Positions 46,546-55,172 of a DNA stretch of 64,000 bases are shown here, piece after piece (position 1 is the stretch's first letter; each line of letters opens with the position of its first letter). The DNA is from CAHJXF01 sp038254545. GTDB taxonomy: Bacteria > Pseudomonadota > Gammaproteobacteria > Burkholderiales > Burkholderiaceae_D. Both the position numbers and the translations under genes were made by a program. The notes beneath the pieces are model-generated. The model searched no databases. It saw nothing but the letters and a program-made list of their open reading frames with translations, and was not told the origin of the DNA. The DNA is taken from assembly GCA_038254545.1 (NCBI GenBank), contig JBBSGB010000006.1, forward strand, positions 1-64,000, written 5' to 3'.

Positions 46546-47459
46546 TCTATCGCGGCAACGATGCCCGAAGCGCCGGGCGCGGCCAGCGATATCGTGGAGA
46601 AGCCCATGCGACGCGCCTTTTCGGCGATGCGTGCGTGGGGCGTGACGATGCGTTGCTTGAACAGCCATGCGCGCGCTTGCCTGGCGTCGGAAGCTTCGGG
46701 TTCGAGAACGGCTTCGACCATCGCGACGAGATTCGACAGGCCTTCCGAACTGGTGACGATGAAAGCAGCACGCGCGTCGTCGCGAAACAGGCGCCCCAAT
46801 GCGGAAGAGGACGCCTCATCGGGCTCGGGCTGTACGCGTCGATAGCTTTCGATTTCATCGACCGCGACGCCGCGTTCACGCAGTCGATCGGCGAACCATG
46901 CGCGGCCGCCGTTGCCGCGAACGATCAGCACGCGGCCTTCGAATCCCGCGTGCAATCCGATCGCAGCGTCGAGCGCGGCGAGCAGTGCTTCGGAGTCGTA
47001 ACGCCTTGACGAAGATGGTGCGGAAGAAGCTTCGGAAGCAGATGCCTTGGGCGCTGGCTCTGCATCGATCGCGTGCGGGCCGCGCGCATCTGCGGGGGAG
47101 ACGATGCGCACGTCCGACGCCGAGAGGCCGAGGTCGTTCAACACGGCAACGCTGCCCGGTCCCATCACCGCGACAGTCACGTCGTGCGGCCACGCGTCGT
47201 TGCGATGCGCGACCGCATGACGGATCGCGTTCGGGCTGACGAAGACTACGAGCCGATAGTCTTCGATGCGCGCCATCGTGGCTGCGAGCGCGCCGGCATC
47301 GGCGACCGGTTCGATGCCAAGCACCGGAAATGCGACGACCAAGTGCCCGCGCTCGCGCAGCAACCCGATCAGCGGAGCGGCATCGTCCTTGGGACGAGTC
47401 ACGATCACGGTCGATGGTTGCGTACTTGCCGCGGTGTCGTCGGCAGTCTCCCTACTCAT
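46542..47459 (-). CDS. hemD: Uroporphyrinogen-III synthase
   Basis: A 305-residue HemD, which cyclises hydroxymethylbilane to uroporphyrinogen III. The family is poorly conserved; visible supports are TVIVTRPKDDAAPLIGLLRERG at the start (here VTRPKDDAAPLIGLLRE), VFVSPNAIRHAV, VAVMGPGSVAVL, the central VLIVRGNGGRAWFADRLRERG and FIVTSSEGLSNLV. A Ser/Ala-rich insertion (about residues 135-155) makes it longer than the usual 250-270. It starts 15 bases after the hemC stop and overlaps hemX by four bases. Confidence 0.9.
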   Translation of the reverse strand: MSRETADDTAASTQPSTVIVTRPKDDAAPLIGLLRERGHLVVAFPVLGIEPVADAGALAATMARIEDYRLVVFVSPNAIRHAVAHRNDAWPHDVTVAVMGPGSVAVLNDLGLSASDVRIVSPADARGPHAIDAEPAPKASASEASSAPSSSRRYDSEALLAALDAAIGLHAGFEGRVLIVRGNGGRAWFADRLRERGVAVDEIESYRRVQPEPDEASSSALGRLFRDDARAAFIVTSSEGLSNLVAMVEAVLEPEASDARQARAWLFKQRIVTPHARIAEKARRMGFSTISLAAPGASGIVAAIE

Positions 47460-47474
47460 GACATCGCCAATCTG

Positions 47475-48413
47475 TCAAAGCGACTCGATCAATGCGAGTC
47501 CGCCTTGCGCGATCAAACGTTCGCCGACACGACGTCCGAGCGCTTCGGCTTCATCGAGCGCATGGACGGCGGCGCTTTCGTTGGCGGCCACGAGCGTCGA
47601 TCCATCGGGCCGGCCGAGCAGCGCGGATAGCGACAGGCTTTCGTCATCGGACCAGGTCGCGTACGCGCCCAGCGGCATCGTGCAGTTGCCGCCGAGTGCG
47701 CGCGACACGGCGCGCTCGGCCATCACGGCGAGCGCGGTCCCTTCGTGGTGCAAGGGCGCGAGCAACGCGACCAGGTCGGTACGTTTGGCATCGACCTCGA
47801 TCGCCAGCGCTCCCTGTCCCGGGGACGGCAAGCTGTCGGCAGGATCGATCAACATGCGAATGCGCGACTCGAGCCCGAGCCGCATCAGTCCGGCGGCCGC
47901 CAGCAGGATAGCGTCGAAGTCGCCGCGGTCGAGCTTGTCCAATCGCGTGCCGACATTGCCACGCACCGGCAGAACCTTGACATGAGGGTAGGCCGCGCGA
48001 AACTGTGACTCGCGCCGCAGGCTGGACGTGCCCACCACCGCGCCCGCCGGCAGTGCACCCGGCGTTGCATGGCGATTCGAGACGAAGGCATCGCGCGCAT
48101 CCTCGCGCACCAGGATCGCCGCGAGCACGAGGCCATCGGCCAGCGTCATCGGCACATCCTTCAACGAATGCACCGCGAGGTCCGCGCGCCCTTCGAGCAG
48201 CGCGGACTCGAGCTCCTTGACGAAAAGGCCCTTGCCGCCGACCTTCGACAGGCTCTGGTCGAGGATGCGATCGCCTTGCGTCGTCATGCCGTCGATGACG
48301 ACTTCGCAAGTCGGGTAGAGGCGCAGCAAGGCCGAGCGCACGTGCTCGGCCTGCCATATCGCCAACCGGCTCTCGCGCGTGGCGATCACCAGATGCGAAG
48401 GAATGCCGGTCAT
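47475..48413 (-). CDS. hemC: Porphobilinogen deaminase (hydroxymethylbilane synthase)
   Basis: A 312-residue enzyme that joins four porphobilinogen units. The substrate-binding core is IATRESRLAIWQAEHV, KVGGKGLFVKELE and HSLKDVPM. Arg-rich strands (TSSLRRESQFRA and RGNVGTRLDKL) follow. The cofactor-bearing Cys lies in LGGNCTMPLGAYA, so the dipyrromethane anchor is present. It is the first gene of hemC-D-X-Y. A lipoprotein gene lies 69 bases upstream on the same strand, so part of the operon may be read through from there. Confidence 0.95.
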   Translation of the reverse strand: MTGIPSHLVIATRESRLAIWQAEHVRSALLRLYPTCEVVIDGMTTQGDRILDQSLSKVGGKGLFVKELESALLEGRADLAVHSLKDVPMTLADGLVLAAILVREDARDAFVSNRHATPGALPAGAVVGTSSLRRESQFRAAYPHVKVLPVRGNVGTRLDKLDRGDFDAILLAAAGLMRLGLESRIRMLIDPADSLPSPGQGALAIEVDAKRTDLVALLAPLHHEGTALAVMAERAVSRALGGNCTMPLGAYATWSDDESLSLSALLGRPDGSTLVAANESAAVHALDEAEALGRRVGERLIAQGGLALIESL

Positions 48414-48482
48414 GCTCGTTTCATCCGCCGATGTCGAGCGACGTGCCTGCTGCGACTCGCGCGATGGGAATCCCGGATCGCG

Positions 48483-48959
48483 TCAATTGTTGAAGCACTT
48501 GGTTTGCGTGTCGACTTCGATCTTGATCAGTTCATTGTCCCCACTACCAAACCTGTTGCCGCCCGTGAACGTCACGCATCCCTCGCCCTTGTAGGCCACC
48601 TCGATGCGGCGCGCGTCCGGACCGAAGTAGAAGGGAATCCAGCGTTTGCCGGTTTCGTGCGTCTGCGAGTCGCTCGGTGCGCCGATCAAGTTCGTGACTT
48701 GCTGCGGACTCATGCCGAACTCGAGCTGCGAGAACTTGCTGCCGCACGCGGGTGTGCCGATCATTTCCCGACCGCTTCGCGAATCGTCCGACCTCGTGAT
48801 GATGGTGGTCGGCCCCTGGGTCGGTGTCGCGGTCACCGGAAGCTTGCCGCCGGTGGATTGCGGCTTGGCGACTTCGCCGCCGGGCTGTTGGGTCGCACAA
48901 CCTGCCAACGGGATCGCCAACGCGCTCACGGCTGCGATCACTGCGCTCTGCTTCGACAT
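48483..48959 (-). CDS. Outer-membrane-type lipoprotein, small
   Basis: A 158-residue secreted protein. The signal sequence ends in the lipobox LAGC at about residues 18-21, so the mature protein should start with a lipidated Cys. A Pro/Thr-rich linker follows, then a small folded part with the SmpA/BamE-like turn LEFGMSPQQVTNLIGAPS and two cysteines near the end (GEGCVTF and TKCFNN) that may form a disulfide. The similarity to BamE is limited to this motif, so I do not use that name. A ribosome site (GGGAGCAG) precedes ATG 48959. It lies 29 bases after the glutamate dehydrogenase stop. Confidence 0.75.
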   Translation of the reverse strand: MSKQSAVIAAVSALAIPLAGCATQQPGGEVAKPQSTGGKLPVTATPTQGPTTIITRSDDSRSGREMIGTPACGSKFSQLEFGMSPQQVTNLIGAPSDSQTHETGKRWIPFYFGPDARRIEVAYKGEGCVTFTGGNRFGSGDNELIKIEVDTQTKCFNN

Positions 48960-48988
48960 CCACTGCTCCCATTTGAAATTCAGAAAAA

Positions 48989-50293
48989 TCACGGATACAG
49001 CCCGCGCTTCTCGCGCGCCTGCAAGACGCGCGTACACGCAACCACGAAGGCCGCGGTACGCAAGGGGATCTTGTGCTGGTCGCCCACTTCCCAGATGCGC
49101 TTGAACGCATCGACCATGATCTTGTCCAGGCGCACGTTGATCTCGTCCTCGGTCCAGAAGAACGAGCTGAAGTCCTGTACCCACTCGAAGTACGAGACCG
49201 TGACCCCGCCCGCGTTGGCGATCACGTCGGGCACGACCAGGATGCCGCGCTCGCCGAGGATCAGGTCGGCGTCGGGCGTGGTCGGACCGTTCGCGCCTTC
49301 GAGGATCATGCGGGTCCTGACGCGCTCGGCGCGCTCGCGAGTGAGTTGGCTTTCCAGCGCGGCCGGGATCAGGAATTCGCTTTCGACGTCCCAGAAATCT
49401 TCGGTGGCGATCTTGTCGCCGCCCTTGAAACCGCCGACGCCGCCATTCGCATGGGTCTCGGCGATGAGACCTGCGATGTCCAGCCCGGTCGGGTTATTGA
49501 CGGTGCCGGTGTGATCCTGTACCGCGACGATCTTCGCGCCGCTGCCCACGAACAGTTCCGCGGCCGCCGAGCCCACGTTGCCGAAGCCCTGCACCGCCAC
49601 GCGAGCACCGTCGATCGGCACATTGATACGTCGCGCGGCTTCACGGCCGACCACGAACACGCCGCGACCGGTCGCCTTGACGCGCCCGAGGGAGCCACCG
49701 AGTTCGATCGGCTTGCCGGTGACGACGCCGGTGGCGGTGGCGCCGATGTTCATCGAGTACGTGTCCATCATCCACGCCATGATCTGCGGGTTGGTGTTGA
49801 CGTCGGGCGCGGGGATGTCGGTGTGCGGCCCGATCACGAGCCCGATCTCACTGGTGTAGCGACGCGTGAGCCTCTCGAGTTCCTTCAGCGAAAGATCCTT
49901 CGGCTCGACCCGTATGCCGCCCTTGGCGCCGCCGTAGGGCAGGTTGACCGCTGCGCACTTGACCGTCATCCAGGCCGACAACGCCATCACTTCTTCGAGC
50001 GTCACGTCGGGATGGAAGCGCACGCCGCCCTTGCCCGGCCCGCGCGACAGGTTGTGCTGCACACGAAAGCCTTCGTAATGCGAGACCGTGCCGTTGTCGA
50101 GCTCGATCGGGATATCGACGATCAGCGCGCGCTTGGGGCGCTTCAGGGTTTCGGTCCAGCGGGCCAGGTGGCCAAGATAGGGAACTACGCGATCGACCTG
50201 CGCGAGGTAGGTGGCCCACGGACTGTCGTGGGCCTGCGTAACGTAGGAGAGGTTCACGGTGATGTGCCGCGCGCCTCGCAAAGCGCGCCTCAT
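48989..50293 (-). CDS. gdhA: Glu/Leu/Phe/Val-type glutamate dehydrogenase
   Basis: A hexameric-type amino-acid dehydrogenase of 434 residues that converts glutamate and 2-oxoglutarate. Substrate binding is seen in RVQHNLSRGPGKGGVRFHP and catalysis in LPYGGAKGGIRVEPKDLS, with the catalytic Lys in GGAKGG. The Rossmann part shows VAVQGFGNVGSAAAELF, and EGANGPTTPDADLIL lies near the C-terminus. The start is uncertain: ATG 50293 gives 434 residues, while GTG 50257 gives 422 and starts at VNLSYVTQAHDSPW; family N-termini vary. The gene is divergent from the Anbu gene, with a 160-base gap. Confidence 0.94.
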   Translation of the reverse strand: MRRALRGARHITVNLSYVTQAHDSPWATYLAQVDRVVPYLGHLARWTETLKRPKRALIVDIPIELDNGTVSHYEGFRVQHNLSRGPGKGGVRFHPDVTLEEVMALSAWMTVKCAAVNLPYGGAKGGIRVEPKDLSLKELERLTRRYTSEIGLVIGPHTDIPAPDVNTNPQIMAWMMDTYSMNIGATATGVVTGKPIELGGSLGRVKATGRGVFVVGREAARRINVPIDGARVAVQGFGNVGSAAAELFVGSGAKIVAVQDHTGTVNNPTGLDIAGLIAETHANGGVGGFKGGDKIATEDFWDVESEFLIPAALESQLTRERAERVRTRMILEGANGPTTPDADLILGERGILVVPDVIANAGGVTVSYFEWVQDFSSFFWTEDEINVRLDKIMVDAFKRIWEVGDQHKIPLRTAAFVVACTRVLQAREKRGLYP

Positions 50294-50453
50294 GAAAATG
50301 ATGGCCGCGACGATACAGCAATCATTCGGTGGTGTCGCGCAGGGGAGACGGAGCGCGCAAGGAACCGAAATTCGCATCGCCGACCAAGCTTGCGGCGGTG
50401 CGTGGCGCGCTAGAATCGACCGAACTTTTTCGACTTCAATTGACCCATACCCC

Positions 50454-51380
50454 ATGACCTATTGCGTCGCGATGCGCCTCGACGAAGGCCTCGTCTTTCT
50501 CGCGGACTCGCGCACCAATGCGGGAGTCGATCACGTCAGCACGTTTCGCAAGTTGACGGTATTCGAGCGACCGGGCGAACGCGTGATCGTGTTGATGACG
50601 TCGGGCAATCTCGCGACCGGCCAGGCGGTGCGGCAGATCGTTTCGGAAACCCGCGACGCCGACGGCACCAGCATCTGGAACGCGAAGAGCATGTTCGAGG
50701 TCGCGCGCATCGTCGGCGACGCGGTGCGCAGGGTGCGCGCGCGCGATGCGGCGGCACTCGAGGACGCCGGCATCGAATTCACGATGAGCATCATCGTCGG
50801 CGGGCAGATCAAGGGAGAGTCCTGCCGGTTGTTCCTGGTCTATTCGGCCGGCAATTTCATCGAAGCCTTGCCCGAGAGCCCGTACTTCCAGATCGGCGAA
50901 GCCAAGTACGGCAAGCCGGTGCTCGATCGCATGATCACGCCCAAGGCGACGCTCGACGAGGGCGCGAAATGCGCTCTGGTGTCGATGGACTCGACGATGC
51001 GCTCGAACCTTTCGGTGGGACTGCCGCTCGACCTGTTGTGCTACGAAGTCGACAGCCTCGCGGTCACGCGCTTTGCGATGATCGATGGGAACAATCAATA
51101 TTTCCGCATGATCCACGACACGTGGGGAGAGCGGCTCAAGCAGATCTTCGGGGAGATTCCCGACCCCACGTGGGATGAGGCCGGCGCATTGGGCGGCGCA
51201 TCGACCGAGCCCACGCGCATGGGCAATCCGCCCAGGACCAGCGGGGTTCCGACGGTGCCGCGCGCCGAACCCGTGCGCGCCCAGCCGCCGCGCGATATCG
51301 AGCCCAAGCTGGCCGCCGTGCCGCGCGAACCGATCCAGACCCTGGCGGAGGATCAGGTCAACCAGCCTCAGCCGGAATAG
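50454..51380 (+). CDS. Anbu proteasome-related protease
   Basis: A 308-residue protein of the Anbu family (ancestral beta subunit, related to HslV and 20S proteasome subunits). The N-terminus MTYCVAMRLDEGLVFLADSR exposes Thr after Met removal, and ADSRTNAGVDHVSTFRKL carries the expected Asp and Lys33-type residues. EFTMSIIVGGQIKGE and LVSMDSTMRSNLSVGLPL follow. The last 60 residues, rich in Pro, Arg and Ala, form a tail that looks disordered. Anbu genes usually sit with genes for transglutaminase-like, alpha-E and ATP-grasp proteins. Here only the transglutaminase-like gene is next door, convergent and 19 bases away. Substrate and regulatory partner are unknown. Confidence 0.85.
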   Translation: MTYCVAMRLDEGLVFLADSRTNAGVDHVSTFRKLTVFERPGERVIVLMTSGNLATGQAVRQIVSETRDADGTSIWNAKSMFEVARIVGDAVRRVRARDAAALEDAGIEFTMSIIVGGQIKGESCRLFLVYSAGNFIEALPESPYFQIGEAKYGKPVLDRMITPKATLDEGAKCALVSMDSTMRSNLSVGLPLDLLCYEVDSLAVTRFAMIDGNNQYFRMIHDTWGERLKQIFGEIPDPTWDEAGALGGASTEPTRMGNPPRTSGVPTVPRAEPVRAQPPRDIEPKLAAVPREPIQTLAEDQVNQPQPE

Positions 51381-51399
51381 TCGCTGCGGCTGCCGCGGG

Positions 51400-52254
51400 T
51401 CACGCCGCGAGCGGAACGCTCTTCAGGCTGGGCCGGGCTTGCGCGGGTTCTTCGCCGCTATCTTCCCTGACCTCGGTGATGTTGGGCTGGATGTCGGTCA
51501 TGCGGGCCGGCCCGTAGATGATCGCGAACGCGACATCGTTGGCATCGGCGCCCGACGCGATGCGCACCACGTCCTCGACGGGCGCGAGGCCGGTCGGATC
51601 GAACAGGATCCAGTTGCCCCCGAGGAAGGCTTCGAAGATCGCGTGGAAATCGGGCGGCGGTTCTTCGAACTCTACATAGCCCACCACGAAGCGCGCGGGG
51701 ATGTTGAGCGCGCGACACATCGTGATCGCGACGTGTGCGAAGTCGCGGCACACGCCGACTCGATTGGCAAGCACGTCGCGCGCGGTGGTGGTCACGCCGG
51801 TCTGGCCGATCTGATAGAAGATGTGCTCGCGTATCCACGCGACGATCGCTTCGACGCGCGCATAGCCTCGCGGCACGTTGCCGAAGGTTCGCTGCACCAT
51901 GCCCGACAGGATATCGGACTCGCAATAGCGCGTCGGCAGCAGATAGCGCATCACTTCGTCGGGCAGTTCGGCGATGCTCAGTTCGCGCGCATTGCGATCG
52001 GGCTCGTCGAAACGCCGCACGACGCGCGCGCGATAATCGATCGTCATCGTGCCCGCGTCAGCGCTCACGCGCATCGAGCGGTTATGCGAATGCGGCGGCA
52101 GATATTCCCGCGGGATGCCAGTCAACGGCAGGACGCTGAAGGACTCCGAAAGGATGGTGTGCTCGGGAATGCGCGCCGCCTCGATCTGGAAAAAGAATTC
52201 GGCGGGTCCGGCAAGTTCGTAGACCAGCCGGCAATCGATATCGAAGGTTTTCAT
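51400..52254 (-). CDS. Transglutaminase-like cysteine protein
   Basis: A 284-residue protein with an N-terminal beta-sandwich (about residues 1-140) of the bacterial transglutaminase-like N-domain and a C-terminal papain-like core. Catalytic residues are visible: Cys in RVGVCRDFAHVAITMCRAL, His in PPDFHAIFEAFLGG and Asp in WILFDPTG. Such proteins may cross-link or hydrolyse peptides, and they recur beside Anbu. The C-terminal 40 residues are extra and polar. It is convergent with the Anbu gene, and its promoter is shared with the divergent hydrolase gene in the 223-base gap upstream. Confidence 0.88.
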   Translation of the reverse strand: MKTFDIDCRLVYELAGPAEFFFQIEAARIPEHTILSESFSVLPLTGIPREYLPPHSHNRSMRVSADAGTMTIDYRARVVRRFDEPDRNARELSIAELPDEVMRYLLPTRYCESDILSGMVQRTFGNVPRGYARVEAIVAWIREHIFYQIGQTGVTTTARDVLANRVGVCRDFAHVAITMCRALNIPARFVVGYVEFEEPPPDFHAIFEAFLGGNWILFDPTGLAPVEDVVRIASGADANDVAFAIIYGPARMTDIQPNITEVREDSGEEPAQARPSLKSVPLAA

Positions 52255-52477
52255 GATGGGAAGATTCGAGCCCGCGGCATGCAGGTCGAAGCGGCAAGTC
52301 TAGTGCCGCGAGGCGCGGAAGCCGCCGATCGCGCGGGAAATTCAGGGGACGTCCTACCGCAGTTTTTCCGTACCAGCAACGTGCCCTGGTCGGGAGCGAA
52401 GGATCCCGTCGAACCGCTAAGATAGCGCCTGCGCAAGTTCTCGCCTTGAGTTCACGCCCCCATAGGAAAGCCTGTCG

Positions 52478-53371
52478 ATGTCCGCACCTTCGGAATCCTC
52501 CGTTCGTCTTCGCGACGTGCGATGCATCACGACGGCGGGCCTGCACCGCATGGCTTATCGCGAATGGGGCGATCCGGCCAACGATCGCGTGCTGATCTGC
52601 GTTCACGGACTCACGCGCGTGTCGAACGACTTCGACGCCCTCGCGCAAGCGATGGCGGCGGACTATCGCGTCGTGTGCCCCGATGTCGTCGGCCGTGGAC
52701 GCAGCGGCTGGTTGCGCGACCCGATGCTCTATCAGATGCCGACTTATGTGTCCGACATGATCACGCTGCTCGCGCGTGTCGATGCGAAGACGGTGCACTG
52801 GTTCGGCACCTCGATGGGCGGCCTGATCGGGATGGTGTTGGCGTCGCTGCCCGACACGCCGATCCAGCGCATGATCATCAACGATGCGGGTCCGCTGCTC
52901 GGCGCTGCGGCGATCGCGCGCATCGGCACCTATGTTGGCGAGACGCCGCGCTTCGAAACCATCGAGGCGGCCGAGCGCTATATCCGCGAGATCACCGCAC
53001 CGTTCGGAGCACATACCGATGCCGAGTGGCGCTTCCTGACCGAGGTCGTGATGCGCCGGGATGGCGATGCGTGGGTGCGTCACTACGATCCGCAGCTCGC
53101 GATGCCGTTCAAGGCCGCCCAGGGAACCGGTACTCAGGGCGATACCTCGCTATGGCACTTCTACGACGCGATTCGTTGCCCGGTGCTTGCGGTGCGCGGC
53201 GAGCAATCGGACCTGCTGTCGCGCGACACGCACGACGAGATGGCCACGCGCGGACCGAAGGCCGAGCTCGTGACCATCGCCGGCGTCGGTCATGCGCCCA
53301 CCTTCATGCATGCCGATCAGATAGCGATCGCAAAGGATTTTTTTCTCAGAGACTTTGATGATGCCCGATGA
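52478..53371 (+). CDS. Alpha/beta-fold hydrolase
   Basis: A 297-residue hydrolase. The oxyanion segment is VCVHGLTR-like (LICVHGLTRVSNDFDALAQA), the nucleophile Ser lies in FGTSMGGLIGMVLA, the acid is probably in VRGEQSDLLSRDT, and the His is in AGVGHAPTFMHADQ. It probably acts on a small ester or carbon-carbon bond, with the substrate unresolved. Its last 14 bases overlap the RidA gene, and the pair is probably one transcription unit. Confidence 0.88.
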   Translation: MSAPSESSVRLRDVRCITTAGLHRMAYREWGDPANDRVLICVHGLTRVSNDFDALAQAMAADYRVVCPDVVGRGRSGWLRDPMLYQMPTYVSDMITLLARVDAKTVHWFGTSMGGLIGMVLASLPDTPIQRMIINDAGPLLGAAAIARIGTYVGETPRFETIEAAERYIREITAPFGAHTDAEWRFLTEVVMRRDGDAWVRHYDPQLAMPFKAAQGTGTQGDTSLWHFYDAIRCPVLAVRGEQSDLLSRDTHDEMATRGPKAELVTIAGVGHAPTFMHADQIAIAKDFFLRDFDDAR

Positions 53372-53726
53372 ATCTCACGTCACGCGCCTTCACGTCGGAC
53401 CGCGGCTCTCCGAAGTTGCCATACACAACGGCACCGTCTACCTCGCTGGCCAGATCGCCGAGCAGACCAAGGCCGATGCCTTCGGCCAGACGAATGAGGT
53501 GCTCGGCCACGTCGAGCGCCTGCTCGGCGAAGCCAAGAGCGACAAGCGCCACATCCTTTCGGCGACCGTCTACCTGTCCAGCATGAAGAACTACGCGGAC
53601 ATGAATCGCGCGTGGGACGGCTGGGTCGAACCGGGCACGACGCCGCCGCGCGCGACCATCGAAGCCAAGCTGGCGCGCTCGGAATGCCTGGTGGAGATTC
53701 AGGTCGTGGCCGCGCAGATCGTGTGA
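53358..53726 (+). CDS. RidA-family enamine/imine deaminase
   Basis: A 122-residue RidA/YjgF-type protein, which hydrolyses reactive enamines and imines formed by PLP enzymes. Visible segments are HNGTVYLAGQIAEQTKAD, LSATVYLSSMKNYADMNRAWDGW and PPRATIEAKLA, whose Arg is the substrate-binding residue; EIQVVAAQIV follows. The ATG at 53358 (or 53361) is used; the gene overlaps the hydrolase gene by 14 bases. Its 3' end overlaps the convergent mtfA gene by 28 bases. Confidence 0.9.
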   Translation: MMPDESHVTRLHVGPRLSEVAIHNGTVYLAGQIAEQTKADAFGQTNEVLGHVERLLGEAKSDKRHILSATVYLSSMKNYADMNRAWDGWVEPGTTPPRATIEAKLARSECLVEIQVVAAQIV

Positions 53727-54574
53727 TCGCTTAACGGGTCCTGCCGGTAATAGGCCGCCAGCAACCCATACCACTCCGGGTACGCATCGGCGAGACGCTC
53801 GGGCGTCACGAAGAAGGCTTCGCTCGACACCGAGAAGAACTCGGCTTCGTCAGTGGCCGCATAGGCATCGAGCGGCAACGTCGCGTAGTAGCGATCGGCG
53901 CGCGCGGACTCGGGATCGAGATGTCGCGGGATGGCGGCTTCGGCCGCATCGACGCGCGCGGCGAAGTCGTCGAGGCTGGCCGCCAGCACGTCGCGCCAGT
54001 GCGCATCGCGCAAGCCCGCGTGCAGGCTTTTCGAAAACGCCGGCATCCCGTCGACCGCGCCATTGGCCATGTCGAGCTTGTGTGCGAACTCGTGAATCAC
54101 GACGTTGAACGCGAACGGCGACGGCCGGTGCGCATGGCCCGCGCGCTCGCTCGATGCCGCGTCCCAGGCGAGCACGATCGGGCCGCCCTCCCACGACTCG
54201 CCGGCGATCGCCTCGCTCCACGCATGGACCACACCGTTTTCGTCGACGATCTCGCGATCGACGACGAAGTCGCTCGGATAGACGATCACCTCGTCGAAAG
54301 TCGGGTAAGAGTCGATGCCGAGCTCGAGCACGGGCAGGCAGGCCTGGACCGCGATGCTCGCGACCATCTCGTCTGAAAGCTCGAGGCCGCCTGCGGCATT
54401 GACGACTTTCGAGGCGAGGAATTTGCCGCAGGAATTCCTCAGCCGGTTGCGCCGGTCGTCATCGAGACGATGCAGGAAGCGATGACGTTCGAGAAGGCAC
54501 GACCAGTCCTCGTCCGCAATCCACTGCGCCGGATCGATACCGGACCTGGTCGAGCGACCGAACAACCAGCGCAT
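53699..54574 (-). CDS. mtfA: MtfA-type zinc peptidase
   Basis: A 291-residue zinc-dependent peptidase of the MtfA (Mlc titration factor) family. The metal site is HEFAHKLD with two His and the catalytic Glu, and the third ligand is the Glu in DEAEFFSVSSEAFF. The enterobacterial member binds the repressor Mlc and so affects glucose uptake; whether that holds here is unknown. It follows iscX by 20 bases on the same strand and may be read from the isc operon. Confidence 0.9.
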   Translation of the reverse strand: MRWLFGRSTRSGIDPAQWIADEDWSCLLERHRFLHRLDDDRRNRLRNSCGKFLASKVVNAAGGLELSDEMVASIAVQACLPVLELGIDSYPTFDEVIVYPSDFVVDREIVDENGVVHAWSEAIAGESWEGGPIVLAWDAASSERAGHAHRPSPFAFNVVIHEFAHKLDMANGAVDGMPAFSKSLHAGLRDAHWRDVLAASLDDFAARVDAAEAAIPRHLDPESARADRYYATLPLDAYAATDEAEFFSVSSEAFFVTPERLADAYPEWYGLLAAYYRQDPLSDHTICAATT

Positions 54575-54594
54575 GACGATCTATGCTTCCGACG

Positions 54595-54789
54595 CTACGA
54601 GACCTCGTCGATCCACGCGGCCTGAATCGCTTCGAGGATCTTCTCGCCCGAGCGCGCCGGGTCGTCGTCGAAGTCTTCGAGCTCGACTACCCAACGATGT
54701 AGGTCGGTGAAGCGCACCGTGCGCGGATCGACCTCGCCATGCGCTTCCTGCAGGGCGATCGCGATGTCTTCGATGTCGATCCACTTCAT
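54595..54789 (-). CDS. iscX: IscX (iron-sulfur assembly regulator)
   Basis: A 64-residue acidic protein, the standard IscX length, starting MKWIDIEDIAIALQEAHGEV and containing VRFTDLHRWVVELEDFDDDP. It binds iron and IscS and moderates cluster assembly. It follows fdx by 33 bases and is the last classical isc gene. Confidence 0.95.
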   Translation of the reverse strand: MKWIDIEDIAIALQEAHGEVDPRTVRFTDLHRWVVELEDFDDDPARSGEKILEAIQAAWIDEVS

Positions 54790-54822
54790 GGCGCTCTCCT
54801 CCAGGCTTTTGGCATGACGCGT

Positions 54823-55161
54823 TCAGCCATTCTCTTTGGCATGGTTGATCGAATACTTCGGGATCTCCAGCACCAGGTCGTCCTCGGTCATGATCGCCTG
54901 GCACGACAGGCGCGAGCGCGGCGTCAGGCCCCACGCCTGATCGAGCAGGTCGTCCTCGTTGTCGTCCGAGGGTTCGAGCTTGTCGAAGCCCTGCTTGACG
55001 ATCACGTGGCAGGTCGTGCAGGCCGCCGACATCTCGCACGCGTGCTCGATAGCCACGTGGTGCTCGAGCAGGTTGCGGCACAGGCTCTCGCCGACCTCGG
55101 CTTCGAATTCGGCGCCGTTCGGGCAGATATCGTGATGCGGCAGGACCGTGATCTTCGGCAT
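54823..55161 (-). CDS. fdx: [2Fe-2S] ferredoxin of the Isc system
   Basis: A 112-residue adrenodoxin-type ferredoxin. The cluster ligands are in HACEMSAACTTCHVIV (Cys-x5-Cys-x2-Cys), with the fourth in LSCQAIM, so the set is complete. It supplies electrons to IscS-IscU. It lies 11 bases after hscA. Confidence 0.96.
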   Translation of the reverse strand: MPKITVLPHHDICPNGAEFEAEVGESLCRNLLEHHVAIEHACEMSAACTTCHVIVKQGFDKLEPSDDNEDDLLDQAWGLTPRSRLSCQAIMTEDDLVLEIPKYSINHAKENG

Positions 55162-55172
55162 GGAATTGCGGG

